Positions 41,601 through 51,000 of a DNA stretch of 64,000 nt are shown piece by piece; positions within the stretch are counted from its first letter, which is position 1; each line of letters opens with the position of its first letter. Source of the DNA: Muribaculaceae bacterium (lineage in GTDB: Bacteria; Bacteroidota; Bacteroidia; Bacteroidales; Muribaculaceae); NCBI GenBank assembly GCA_017399915.1, contig JAFQAS010000067.1, positions 1-64,000 on the forward strand, read 5' to 3'. The notes below the pieces were generated by a model. That model was given only the letters and a program-made list of their open reading frames with translations. It did not search any database and had not been told where the DNA came from. Position numbers and translations under genes: made by a program.

Positions 41601-43223
41601 GTGGTGAGGCTGACAACCATAACCATGCCATTCCTTCCACAATAATTGCACAATGCAATAACCCTCATAATCTTTCACCGGATTAACTTCAACCCACACT
41701 GGTGATGATGGGATAAATTCAGGTGTGATTGACGATGACACTGTTTCGGTTCCTAATGCACCCGATGCATATACCGGAACTACTTTATATTTATATGAAC
41801 GTTCATAATATTTTCGGTCATCATTTTCAAGCACTGTAGCCCAACATACATTTTCATGAGCGATAGAAGTGGTAGATGTCTCACCTACTTCAACCCAATC
41901 ACTTGTAATTGTTTCGCCTTGACCATTAGTATAAGTTGATTGATAATATACCTTATAGGCGGTAGCCGATTGCGCTGCTGTCCATGAAACTATGGCATCT
42001 TGTCGTTCATTACATACATCGCTAATTTCACATTCTACCGAAACTTCCATTGGTGTAGCAACTACAGGATAGCGATAAACACCTACTCCCGGAATAAATC
42101 CATAGATATATGCATGTGTATCATCTACTACTTCGGTATTTATACTCTGACGAATGTAACTATTTCTTGACGATATATATATAGTTTGCTCAGTATCAAT
42201 TACCGATTTAGTGGTCATATCATAAATAGTAATCTCTCTATACGGATTTTCATTCGCATATAGTTCATTGTAACTGCTATAAACCAATATATCATGACCG
42301 CACAAAGTAAACACACCAAATTGGGGACTATAGTTATCAGTAACAACAGGTGTTGATTCCCATGTAATTGATAATCCATCAGCGCTCAATTCTCCACGAT
42401 AAATCTTTTGAGCAGTCATAGTTGTTCCATCATAAGCGGGTGTTGTATAATACACTTTATTACCATGTTGTTTCACGTAGCAATAATAACTTGCCGGGCT
42501 ATCACCTCCTGACAATGGGGTTGGAAATAAATCTTTTGCAACAAAACCACCTTTTGTAATTGTATAACGAGCAATTTTAGTTGAAGCAGCAGCAAGCCAT
42601 ATATAACCGGTACCATTAGCTCCATCACCATTTGCACTCATCAAGTAGGTGATGCCCGACATGTGCTTAGTATAATTAGCCAAATTGATTATATTTCTAT
42701 CACCCTCAACACCCAAAGCCGGTCGATTAGGAGCATAATATAAGAACGTATTAATTCCTACTCGCCAATCCGCATTCGTCCCGGGGGCATCACCGCGCAT
42801 TGTATGAGTCCATAGCGTTCCTGCATCATCTGCAGCAATCGCAGGCCCCATATAATAATAATATCCATTAGTGCTCGCATTTCGTTGTATAGGATAATAT
42901 ACTGAACCGCTTCCACCCGAGAATGTTTCGGTAACAACACCTGAACCTGATTTATAAACTTTATACCCTTTTGTACATTGTTGATTCTCAAGCGAGTTAG
43001 GGTGCATATCAGATGTTGCGGTTGGAGCTGGCAATGCAAATATTGCATCATCTGTCACTGCTGATTGTAAATATATTGACCCAACCTCATATGTTTCTGA
43101 ATACTTTAGCCAATCAACAGCATTAACCGAAAACGTTTGTGCCGAGGCATTTGTCGCAAATGCGAATGAGCACAAAAGCAAAAGTAAATGTTTAAAATTC
43201 AATTTTGTAATTTTCATAATCAT
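38661..43223 (-). CDS. Giant secreted protein with a type A T9SS sorting domain
   Basis: Exported protein of 1520 residues. After a signal peptide (ending ATNASAQ, about residue 29) the first 390 residues form repeated beta blades around phrases such as GPAIAADDAGTLWTHTMRGD and YIYGFIPGVGVYRYPV, suggesting a propeller. Residues 400-510 resemble a fibronectin type III domain (ISDVCNERQDAIVSWTAAQS). The middle contains many Asp/Gly/Asn-rich beta segments without a name I can give. The last 75 residues are a type A sorting domain: ISVYPNPVESYIIVKSPS, LSIHAADGREM, NLSKGIYVIKV and a final KKFSKK. It should be secreted by the type IX system and attached or released. The start may be the Met at 43217. 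A G8 tract lies upstream and a terminator follows. Confidence 0.85.
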   Translation of the reverse strand: MIMKITKLNFKHLLLLLCSFAFATNASAQTFSVNAVDWLKYSETYEVGSIYLQSAVTDDAIFALPAPTATSDMHPNSLENQQCTKGYKVYKSGSGVVTETFSGGSGSVYYPIQRNASTNGYYYYMGPAIAADDAGTLWTHTMRGDAPGTNADWRVGINTFLYYAPNRPALGVEGDRNIINLANYTKHMSGITYLMSANGDGANGTGYIWLAAASTKIARYTITKGGFVAKDLFPTPLSGGDSPASYYCYVKQHGNKVYYTTPAYDGTTMTAQKIYRGELSADGLSITWESTPVVTDNYSPQFGVFTLCGHDILVYSSYNELYANENPYREITIYDMTTKSVIDTEQTIYISSRNSYIRQSINTEVVDDTHAYIYGFIPGVGVYRYPVVATPMEVSVECEISDVCNERQDAIVSWTAAQSATAYKVYYQSTYTNGQGETITSDWVEVGETSTTSIAHENVCWATVLENDDRKYYERSYKYKVVPVYASGALGTETVSSSITPEFIPSSPVWVEVNPVKDYEGYCIVQLLWKEWHGYGCQPHHYNVIRDGKAINLRENETLEIGGSNYVDTTCISGAIYNYHIEAAYPGVDIPDEYSNHLTNEDREVEIAIRDWSKPRYSISKIYEYKIVDREYESEEYPGYDGVVRPDATEYPNFYTEPDCYRQGVFYNGCWYIAQYTNDNTADKFQHNPQLTSTTLKGGILRFIGENPRLPIERGDPNYPSTYPRDENDNIVSNYEARRPLVSYHRENQCIAVDKSGTFLTRGLRTGWSANENLWEDNHNYALVCSSVEYHNFDENWHGSFDLPDNLVKELEASAVEASLRVGDDTRPGRVDYFSAQGDLYNDAWCYLYMAPMVSKTVFRVKLKKVDSNPKPYVVVENWVKFTENGTNPNFTYATENYAFPINCEGREGEEYVYEQLTNVYSLLSGDGTTQKQSADDRAIYESSTFVNTIGGTTFEFNNELLLAVPQGQYPGNTGSFLVGMANRFTKNDDGSWTNKGAAKADMTEIIPTAQWYTGKANADATETNGLWIYGEQAKDENDNIIDKNKDGMTDYAYIYTYRPGVMFGKYILTPTTQFPPSQVILSIDPLYETDKETDNGTDILRYDATASWKDVENYAISGGNFYEIEGYTFSLYDVEKRDNGSEGGKIINVTFNMTGLNPDGTITDVDGKIIEGLTYTPYTKVENGEEKTYYEYTYVKEDVDAVDDNCEKRDFIAYVTVNYKGLPGQSTEGLSFNSAQTEYIDANAYVPELPQATTTIYKETYIVPKDTDGDNKPDTDFQFYYFYMDMVEPESEDPVTNYTITVDKGNGEVETLDKFYLYDPEGTTGLTPNKDGYVEITAEYDENGNLITPAAIPGTYDFDAARKAIAEKNNAENTTHQQIIKWQVGDIVGSDDTDGDNSPIEGDEAKWKITVNAHYANTNAKISYSTNGGETLYYKDGTLTGVESPLCSSDISVYPNPVESYIIVKSPSVIGKLSIHAADGREMRTIDVDDTSVQINVENLSKGIYVIKVNGITKKFSKK

Positions 43224-43255
43224 GTATTATAACTAAAATTTTGTCGACTAATCGT

Positions 43256-43263
43256 GGGGGGGG
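43256..43263. repeat. G8 homopolymer upstream of the 1520-residue protein gene
   Basis: Eight G on the + strand (C8 on the coding side), 33 bp before the leftward start. I see no clear TAnnTTTG box near it, so whether it lies in a promoter spacer or the leader is open. The intergenic region 43224-43348 also holds the gpmI terminator. Confidence 0.8.
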
Positions 43264-43302
43264 TGCTCCCTTGTTAGATTTTGTTAACTATATGTATAAA
43301 AC

Positions 43303-43334
43303 TTTAGCGGAGCATCTTAAGATACCCCGCTAAA
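43303..43334 (-). terminator. Terminator of gpmI
   Basis: TTTAGCGG (43303-43310) pairs with CCGCTAAA (43327-43334). The T-tract after it on the minus strand is short (AGTTTTAT). Confidence 0.6.
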
Positions 43335-43348
43335 TATATTGAAGTCTA

Positions 43349-44863
43349 TTAGCATATGAGATTTTTACCCGTCATCTCGGCAGGCTGATTAATACCCATG
43401 ATGTGAAGAATCGTAGGCGCCACATCGGCAAGAATACCATCGGCAACCTTAGCATCTTTATTTGCAGTCACATACACACAAGGCACGGGGTTGAGTGAGT
43501 GAGCTGTGTTTGGAGTACCGTCGGCATTGACCGCGTTATCGGCATTACCGTGATCGGCAATGATGATAACTTCGTAGTCGGCAGCCTTAGCAGCCTCAAC
43601 AGTTTCTTTGACACATTCGTCAACAGCTTTCACTGCTTTTTCGATTGCTTCGTAGATACCGGTGTGACCCACCATGTCGCCATTAGCATAGTTCACAACG
43701 ATGAAATCAAATTTTTCTGACTTGATAGCCTCAACCAATTTATCTTTCACTTCGTAAGCGCTCATTTCGGGCTTAAGGTCATAGGTTGCCACCTTAGGAG
43801 AAGCCACGAGGATACGTTCTTCACCTTCGTAAGGAGTTTCGCGACCGCCATTGAAGAAGAATGTAACGTGAGCATATTTTTCAGTTTCAGCGATGTGAAG
43901 TTGTGATTTGTTGAGCGAAGAGAGATATTCTCCAAGAGTGTTTGACACATTTTCTTTGTCGAAAAGAATGTGAACACCTTTGAACGACGCATCATAAGGA
44001 GTCATACAATAGTATTGCAATCCGGGGATTGTCATCATACCTTCTTCGGGCATATCTTGTTGAGTCAACACGATAGTCAATTCTTTAGCACGGTCGTTGC
44101 GGTAGTTATAGAAAATCACCACATCGCCCTCTTTGATGCGACCGTCAACGTTGGCGTTAACGATAGGTTTCACGAATTCGTCGGTAACATCAGCGTCGTA
44201 AGATGCTTGCATAGCAGCAACCATGTCGGTAGCTTTTTCACCTACACCGTTAACCAACAAGTCGTAAGCTTCTTTTACACGTTCCCAACGTTTGTCGCGG
44301 TCCATTGCGTAGTAACGACCGATGATTGAAGCAACCACACCTGCCGATTTCGAGCAGTGGCTTTGAAGTTGTTCGATAAAGCCTTTACCGCTACGAGGGT
44401 CGGTGTCGCGACCGTCCATAAAGCAGTGGATAAATACTTTGTCGAGTTCATAATGCTTAGCGATGTCGCAAAGCGCATATACGTGTTCGAGAGAAGAGTG
44501 CACACCACCATCAGAGGTCAAACCCATAAAGTGGATTGATTTGCCATTTTCTTTAGCATAAGAAAACGCACTCTTAATTTCAGGATTTTCAAGAATAGAA
44601 CCATCTTTGCATGCTTTGTTGATTTTCACAAGGTCTTGATAAAGCACGCGACCGGCACCAATGTTAAGGTGACCTACTTCAGAGTTACCCATTTGTCCGT
44701 CGGGCAAACCTACATTTTCACCACTTGCTTGAAGTTGTGAATTGGGATAAGTTTCTGTCAAATAATCCCAATAAGGAGTGGGAGTAGAATAAATCACATC
44801 TCCTTTTGACTTGTTACCGATTCCCCATCCGTCGAGAATCATCAATAACGCTTTTTTTGCCAT
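43349..44863 (-). CDS. gpmI: 2,3-bisphosphoglycerate-independent phosphoglycerate mutase
   Basis: Glycolytic interconversion of 3- and 2-phosphoglycerate without a bisphosphoglycerate cofactor, using two Mn ions, in the cytosol. The 504 residues are the usual length. Visible motifs are MILDGWGIG with metal-binding Asp11, the catalytic Ser61 in [35 protein letters not shown]-type substrate loop, [10 protein letters not shown] and the final HSLNPVP. It reads leftward with its own promoter and terminator, so it is probably monocistronic. Confidence 0.97.
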   Translation of the reverse strand: MAKKALLMILDGWGIGNKSKGDVIYSTPTPYWDYLTETYPNSQLQASGENVGLPDGQMGNSEVGHLNIGAGRVLYQDLVKINKACKDGSILENPEIKSAFSYAKENGKSIHFMGLTSDGGVHSSLEHVYALCDIAKHYELDKVFIHCFMDGRDTDPRSGKGFIEQLQSHCSKSAGVVASIIGRYYAMDRDKRWERVKEAYDLLVNGVGEKATDMVAAMQASYDADVTDEFVKPIVNANVDGRIKEGDVVIFYNYRNDRAKELTIVLTQQDMPEEGMMTIPGLQYYCMTPYDASFKGVHILFDKENVSNTLGEYLSSLNKSQLHIAETEKYAHVTFFFNGGRETPYEGEERILVASPKVATYDLKPEMSAYEVKDKLVEAIKSEKFDFIVVNYANGDMVGHTGIYEAIEKAVKAVDECVKETVEAAKAADYEVIIIADHGNADNAVNADGTPNTAHSLNPVPCVYVTANKDAKVADGILADVAPTILHIMGINQPAEMTGKNLIC

Positions 44864-44914
44864 AGTTTTTATATAAGTTTTCGTTGTTTTTTATTTCATA
44901 AAAATTTCAGATTG

Positions 44915-44922
44915 CAAAGGTA
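44915..44922 (-). promoter_or_regulatory. -7 box of gpmI
   Basis: TACCTTTG on the minus strand, 51 bp before the start. Confidence 0.5.
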
Positions 44923-45038
44923 CAAAAAAATGGCCACATTTTAAACCAATTTTACAAACAAAAAATCTCATTTATAGACGAAAATACACTTTATTGAAGT
45001 TTTTTAAGAATTTTATCTTTTTTATCGGTTAAAATGCA

Positions 45039-45046
45039 TATATTTG
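45039..45046 (+). promoter_or_regulatory. -7 box of the first beta-helix/propeller gene
   Basis: TATATTTG, 45 bp before the start codon at 45092. No clear -33 box. Confidence 0.5.
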
Positions 45047-45091
45047 CACCATTCAACTACTAAATTCTATTTAATCTATAAATCTTAAATC

Positions 45092-47938
45092 ATGAAAAAG
45101 GTTATATCTTTTTTGCTTGTTTCAATTATGTGCACAGCCAACCTATCGGCTGCTACATATTTGATTAATCCCAATGCTACAACTCCCGGAACGACTCTCA
45201 CTCATAAAGGGATTTCATTCTCAGTCGGTTCAACTGCATTTGCCGATTTTCAATCATTCTTAGCCGGAGACATCGAGGCTAATTCAACAGTTTATGTAGC
45301 CAATGGCAATTATTCCGGCGACATCGCAATAGCCACCGAGGGGCTCTCTTTCTTAGGCAACAATGCTTATAGCGACTGGAGCGTGAGTCGAGCTGACGAA
45401 TCGGTTATCACCGGCACAATATACATCAATGCCTCAAACGTGACTATCAATGGATTTAAATTCACCGAGGGGGGGCGCATCGAGTCGACTGCCGGCACAA
45501 ATGCAGCTCCACTTAGTGGCATTAAAGTGCTATATAACTATTTCACCGGCATGACCATAAAACGCTCTACATCAAATCCTCTCGTTGAAATCGGGAACAT
45601 TGTGGCTAATGGTAATGCCAACGATATATCATCGCAATGCCGATATAAAGATTGCGAAGCATCACACAACCACTTTGTGGGCGATGCCACTCACTATGCC
45701 AACTGCATTAGTTTCGGTGGAGCATTTGGCACTACAACTGCCGACGACAACTATTTCTATGATGGTGGCACCGGCATATATTTTGCCAACGCACAAGGCA
45801 CTCTCAACATAAAGCACAATGTGTTTAAAAGTGTAGGCAAAACCACATTCACCGCTCCCGACGGCGGCAACAAAGGTGATTTTTGCGTTGCTTTATATCG
45901 TAGCGGATATGCCAATAGCACTACCGCCAACATCATAGCCAACGAATTTGACGGCTGTTACGGACAAGCTTCGCTATATCCTTTAATCCGCATATTCCAA
46001 GGCTCATCGGGTGAGGCCGACCAAGTAAAGCCGGTCAACTATCGCATAAATGTAAATGACAATACGTTTAAGAATAAAACTTCAATCACTCCGGTGGCAA
46101 ATCACAACCAATCGGGACAAAATGTGATACTATATAATGACTATGGCACCGGCCAAGATATCAGATTCAATGTGTCAAACAACCATTTCGATAATCGTTT
46201 CTATAAGATTGCATGGGTAACGCTTGATGACTGGCAAGGGTGTCGCGAAATTTATGCCGACCAATTCACTCGCTTTTATTTAGGCGATACCATGTCAGAT
46301 TTCACAAGTTCATTGACCGGTGAAGATGTTTCATACCACGCATCGGCCGTTGAGCTCGACGATGTAACCGTGCTTCAAAGTTTCGACATCGACCCTGTTA
46401 CCGGCGACTTATATTTCACCCAAATGATGCCTACCTCTCGCAACAACGCCTATAATTCAAAATATGGTTTTGACTCAACTCACGACGGTATTGTAATCAC
46501 TCGCATTCCTTGTACTAAAATCGATGGTTACAAATACACCTATAGCACCAAAACCGAGTCAATGGACCTTGGCTATGGCGGACACGGAATGAAGATATGC
46601 ACCGTGCGCGACAAAAACGGTGAACTTTGGTTATGGACCGGAGGCAAAGCATCAATTCGTGATGGAAACGACCTCACAAGTTCGACAGCCCGCATAAAAT
46701 TCAAAGCCGGAGCCGATGTAAACCTCAACACTTCGAGCGATTCTGAAGATATCAAATATTTCAACGTGTTTGATGCGGCAAACGACTACCCCGCTGTTGA
46801 TGAGACCTCACGTTATTTATGCGTGCGCACTGTTACATCTACAACCAACTCTTATCACATCTACGATCTTGATGATGCGTTGGAAGGAAAGAAAACTTTA
46901 ATAAAAAGCGTGACACTCAATATTGGCGACTATGTTCGTCCCACTATTAATAACGACAACGGATACAACACCTGGGCGTTCCAAAGTTTCGACATTAAAG
47001 GCGACTATATATACTGTTTCGAAGGTCTTCCCAAAGATGAAGCCGGCAACATTGAAGCCGGCAAACCTACAATCGTCCTAACATTATACAACTGGCGCAC
47101 AAACACATATGTGTATCGAGCAAAAATAGATTATGGACGAATAAACAATCTTGTATATGGCGAGCCCGAAGGTATGGTAATTCGCCCCGATGAATATGGC
47201 CATGCATGCTTGTATCTTGGGTTTGTTAATGGCAATGCAGGTTCTCGAAAGGTGAATATATTTAAATTCATCATCGACTATCACACCGATTACGACGCAA
47301 CCACAGGCACAGCTAAAATAATCGGCAAGGACACAAGCACCGACGCTCACTTCAAAGGCGACTATCCGGCAATTTCATTTAATTGCGACACCGAAAATCT
47401 CAGTTTCAGCAGTGCATCGGTAAATGAGTCTGACAGCAAAACAGTAACAATCACTAATGGTGAATATATTTTAGGCGAATGGCATGGGGTTATCACTGGC
47501 GAAGATGGCGACTGCTTCAATGTGACGATGTCGCCCAACAACGCTTTCTCAAGCACCGCCACTGCTAAAGTAACGTTTAATCCTCAACTAAAACGCACCT
47601 CTTACAAGGCATATCTCAGATTGTTCTCCCCTCTCGCCACATCTAATGTTGAATCAAACGATATTGTGATACCATTAACTGCTGAATACACCGGCCCGAC
47701 AAGTAGCGTTGACAACAATAGCATCATTGAAGAACCTATTGTCAAGGTTGAAAACAAAACCTTGATTATCGACAATGCCGATGTTAAAGCAATCAATGTA
47801 TATTCCACCACCGGTGCGCTAATGGCTAACAGCAGCAATAGCAATACTCTTAATCTATCTCACCTAAATGGTGTATACATCGTAAATATAAAATCAACCG
47901 ACAACATTTCATATACCTCTAAGGTGATTATCAAATAG
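45092..47938 (+). CDS. Secreted beta-helix plus TagC/P68-RBP-like propeller protein, paralogue 1
   Basis: Exported protein of 948 residues, first of three tandem paralogues. A signal peptide ends about residue 21 (ANLSAA). Residues 25-400 form a right-handed beta-helix with repeated strands (VYVANGNYSGDI, VITGTIYINASNVTINGFKF, SGIKVLYNYFTG, IYFANAQGTLNIKHNVF). Residues 425-740 carry the order VLQSFDIDPVTGDLYF, GYGGHGMKICTVRDKNGELWLW, YHIYDLDDALEG, QSFDIKGDYIY and YGEPEGMVIRPDEYG, reminiscent of the P68 receptor-binding/TagC/helveticin-J propeller (from memory). Residues 763-868 are an Ig-like, ASPM-type beta sandwich. The last 65 residues are a sorting tail ending in YTSKVIIK. No catalytic residues are evident. 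Surface adhesion or polymer binding is inferred. Confidence 0.8.
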   Translation: MKKVISFLLVSIMCTANLSAATYLINPNATTPGTTLTHKGISFSVGSTAFADFQSFLAGDIEANSTVYVANGNYSGDIAIATEGLSFLGNNAYSDWSVSRADESVITGTIYINASNVTINGFKFTEGGRIESTAGTNAAPLSGIKVLYNYFTGMTIKRSTSNPLVEIGNIVANGNANDISSQCRYKDCEASHNHFVGDATHYANCISFGGAFGTTTADDNYFYDGGTGIYFANAQGTLNIKHNVFKSVGKTTFTAPDGGNKGDFCVALYRSGYANSTTANIIANEFDGCYGQASLYPLIRIFQGSSGEADQVKPVNYRINVNDNTFKNKTSITPVANHNQSGQNVILYNDYGTGQDIRFNVSNNHFDNRFYKIAWVTLDDWQGCREIYADQFTRFYLGDTMSDFTSSLTGEDVSYHASAVELDDVTVLQSFDIDPVTGDLYFTQMMPTSRNNAYNSKYGFDSTHDGIVITRIPCTKIDGYKYTYSTKTESMDLGYGGHGMKICTVRDKNGELWLWTGGKASIRDGNDLTSSTARIKFKAGADVNLNTSSDSEDIKYFNVFDAANDYPAVDETSRYLCVRTVTSTTNSYHIYDLDDALEGKKTLIKSVTLNIGDYVRPTINNDNGYNTWAFQSFDIKGDYIYCFEGLPKDEAGNIEAGKPTIVLTLYNWRTNTYVYRAKIDYGRINNLVYGEPEGMVIRPDEYGHACLYLGFVNGNAGSRKVNIFKFIIDYHTDYDATTGTAKIIGKDTSTDAHFKGDYPAISFNCDTENLSFSSASVNESDSKTVTITNGEYILGEWHGVITGEDGDCFNVTMSPNNAFSSTATAKVTFNPQLKRTSYKAYLRLFSPLATSNVESNDIVIPLTAEYTGPTSSVDNNSIIEEPIVKVENKTLIIDNADVKAINVYSTTGALMANSSNSNTLNLSHLNGVYIVNIKSTDNISYTSKVIIK

Positions 47939-47959
47939 GATTCTATCAATCTCATCACA

Positions 47960-47992
47960 AACCCACTCTATCACTTTTTTCAAGAGTGGGTT
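47960..47992 (+). terminator. Terminator of paralogue 1
   Basis: AACCCACTCT (47960-47969) pairs with AGAGTGGGTT (47983-47992), followed by TCTATTTC. Confidence 0.8.
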
Positions 47993-48034
47993 TCTATTTC
48001 ACTAATAATTATATTAAAAATGTAAAAAAATAAT

Positions 48035-48042
48035 TATATTTG
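48035..48042 (+). promoter_or_regulatory. -7 box of paralogue 2
   Basis: TATATTTG, 46 bp before the start codon at 48089. Confidence 0.5.
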
Positions 48043-48088
48043 TATTTATCAATAATACAACACGTTACAAACAATAAATCTTTATGTC

Positions 48089-51000
48089 ATGAAAAAGCTT
48101 TTATCACTTATGCTTATTTTAATTATGTGCATAGCCAACACTTCGGCTGCTACATATTTGATTAGTAGCAAAGCTACCAACTCGGGTGCCACCATTACTC
48201 ATAATGGGATAACATTTACTGTTGGCTCAACAGCTTTTGCTGATTTTACATCATTTCTTGGCGCTAATATCATTGCAAATTCAACAGTTTACGTTGCAAG
48301 TGGCACATATTCGGGCGACATAACAGTTGCAACCGAAGGGCTTACATTTATAGGAAACAATGCGTTCTCGGATTGGACCGTGACACGCGCCGCCGAATCA
48401 GTAATAACCGGGACTATAAAAATCAATGCGTCAAACGTGACTATTAATGGCTTTAAATTCACCGAGGGGGGACGCATCGAATCAACCTCGGGCACAAATG
48501 CCGCCCCATTAAGTGGCATCAAGGTGCTATATAACTATTTCACCGGTTCTATGGTAAAACGCTCCACCTCAACACCACTCGTTGAGATAGGTAATATTAT
48601 TGCCGATGCTAATGCAAACACCGCCTCATCACAATGCCGTTATAAGAACTGCGAAGCGTCACACAACCACTTTGAAGGCGATGCCACACACTATGCCAAC
48701 TGCATCAGTTTTGGCGGTGCATTCGGCACAACTAACGTAATTGACAACTATTTCTACGATGGAGGCACTAGCGTGTATTTCGCTAACGCACAAGGCACTC
48801 TCAACATCAAAAACAATGTATTCAAAAATGTAGGAAAAACAACCTACTCGGCACCCGACGGAGGCAACAAAGGCGATTTTTGCATCGGTCTTTACCGCAG
48901 CGGGTATGCCAATTCCACAACAGCAAATATCGTAGCTAATGAGTTTGACAATTGTTATGGTCAAACATCTTTATTCCCATTAATCCGCGTTTACCAAGGT
49001 AATTCGGGGGGAACCGACCAAGTGAAAGCTGTGGGGTATAAAATCAACATCAATGAGAATACATTTAAAAACAAAACTACCGTTCTGCCCTCCTCAAGTC
49101 ACAATCAAGCAGGTGAGAAATTGTTGTTATACAACGACAAAGGCACCGGTGGTGGCATCATCTTCAACCTTGCAAACAACCATTACGACAATCGTTTCTA
49201 CAAATTTGCATGGGTTACTCTCAATGACGGCCAAGGTATTCGCGAAATATATGCCAATCAATTTACCCGCTTTGACATAGGTGGAAAAATGTCGACTTTC
49301 GGCACAAGCACATTAACGGGAACAGATGTAACAAACCACGCTACAGCCGTGTCGTTGGGAGCGGTTACCGTTATCCAGAGTTTCGACATCGACCCCGTTA
49401 CCGGCGACATGTATTTTATTCAGAAGATGAACTCTTCGCGCAATACATCATACAACTCTCTATATGGTCTTGACTCTAATCATGACGGATTGACCGTTAC
49501 ACGCGTGCCATGTACTAATATCAACGGATATGCTTATACCTATAGCACTGCCATTCAATCAATGGAGATTGGTTATGGCGGCCACGGCACAAACATTTGC
49601 TTTGTTCGCGACAAGAATGGCCAAGGATGGCTATGGAGTGGCGGTAAAGCAACAATAAAAAGTGGCGATGACACATCGGGGGCTACAGCTCGTTGGAAAT
49701 TTGCCAGTGGCAAAGACATAAACCTCGATGGCACCGGCGACACCGATAGCGGAGTGGAATACTTCAACGTATCAGGCTCGAATGACTACCCTGCTTGCGA
49801 CGAAAACTCTCGCTACCTATGTGTACGTACAAGCGGTTCGGGCATCAACACTTATCGCATATACGACTTAGACGATGCTCTTGAAGGGACAAAGACTCTA
49901 CACAAAACAGTTCAACTAACAAAGGGAGAATTTGCACAATCAGATATTTCAGGCGATGGCGGATATAACACTTGGGACTTCCAAAGCTTCGACATCAATG
50001 GTGACTATATATATGTGCTTGAAGGTTGTAGCGAAGAAAACAGCAACACAATCACATCGGGAGACCCTACTCTTGTTATAACTTGCTACAATTGGCGCAC
50101 AAACGAATATTGCTATCGCAAGCGTCTCAACTATGGCCGCATCAACAATCTGTTTGGCGAACCTGAGGGAATGGTTCTCCGCTTCGACCAATATGGCCAT
50201 GCCAACCTATTTGTAGCAGTAGTAAATGGTCCATCGGGCTCACGCAAAGCAAATATATACAAATATATCATTGACTATCACACTGGATATGACGATGCAA
50301 ATGCCAAAGCGACTAACCAAGGGGACGACACCAACACAACCGGCCATTTCTGTAGCGACTATCCCGCAATAACATTCTCTTGCGACACACAAGAGTTGGA
50401 TTTTTATGCGGCATCATTGAGCGAGACTCCCTCTCAAACAATAACTATTACAAATGGCGAATATAATTACGGCCAATGGCATGGAGTCATTACCGGCGAA
50501 GACGGCGATGCGTTTACAGTGAACACAGCGTCTAATAATGCATTCTCAACTTCTGCAACCGCAACTGTCACATTCACCCCCAAAGCAAATAAATCGACTT
50601 ATCGAGCTTACCTTCGACTTTTCTCGCCTCTTGCATCCTCTAGTGTAGAATCAAATGACATTGTAATACCTATCTCAGCGACTTACTCAGGAGGAAACAC
50701 ACCTGCCACTCCTGTTATCAAAACAAGCGCTACAAATGTATCGTTATCAGCCGAGGTAGGGACTGAGAAGTCAAAAGACATCACACTTCAAGGATCGGCC
50801 CTTACAAACGACATAATCCTATCGCTAAGTGGCCTTGATGCCGACCAATTCAATCTTAGCACAAGTTCTCTTTCAAGTGCGGGTGGGAATGTTACTATTA
50901 CATATAATCCATCTAATAGCGGAATCCATAGCGCAACCCTCACTGCTTCATCAAACGGCGCCGAAGATATTGAAATCACCATCACAGGAACAGCGACTGA

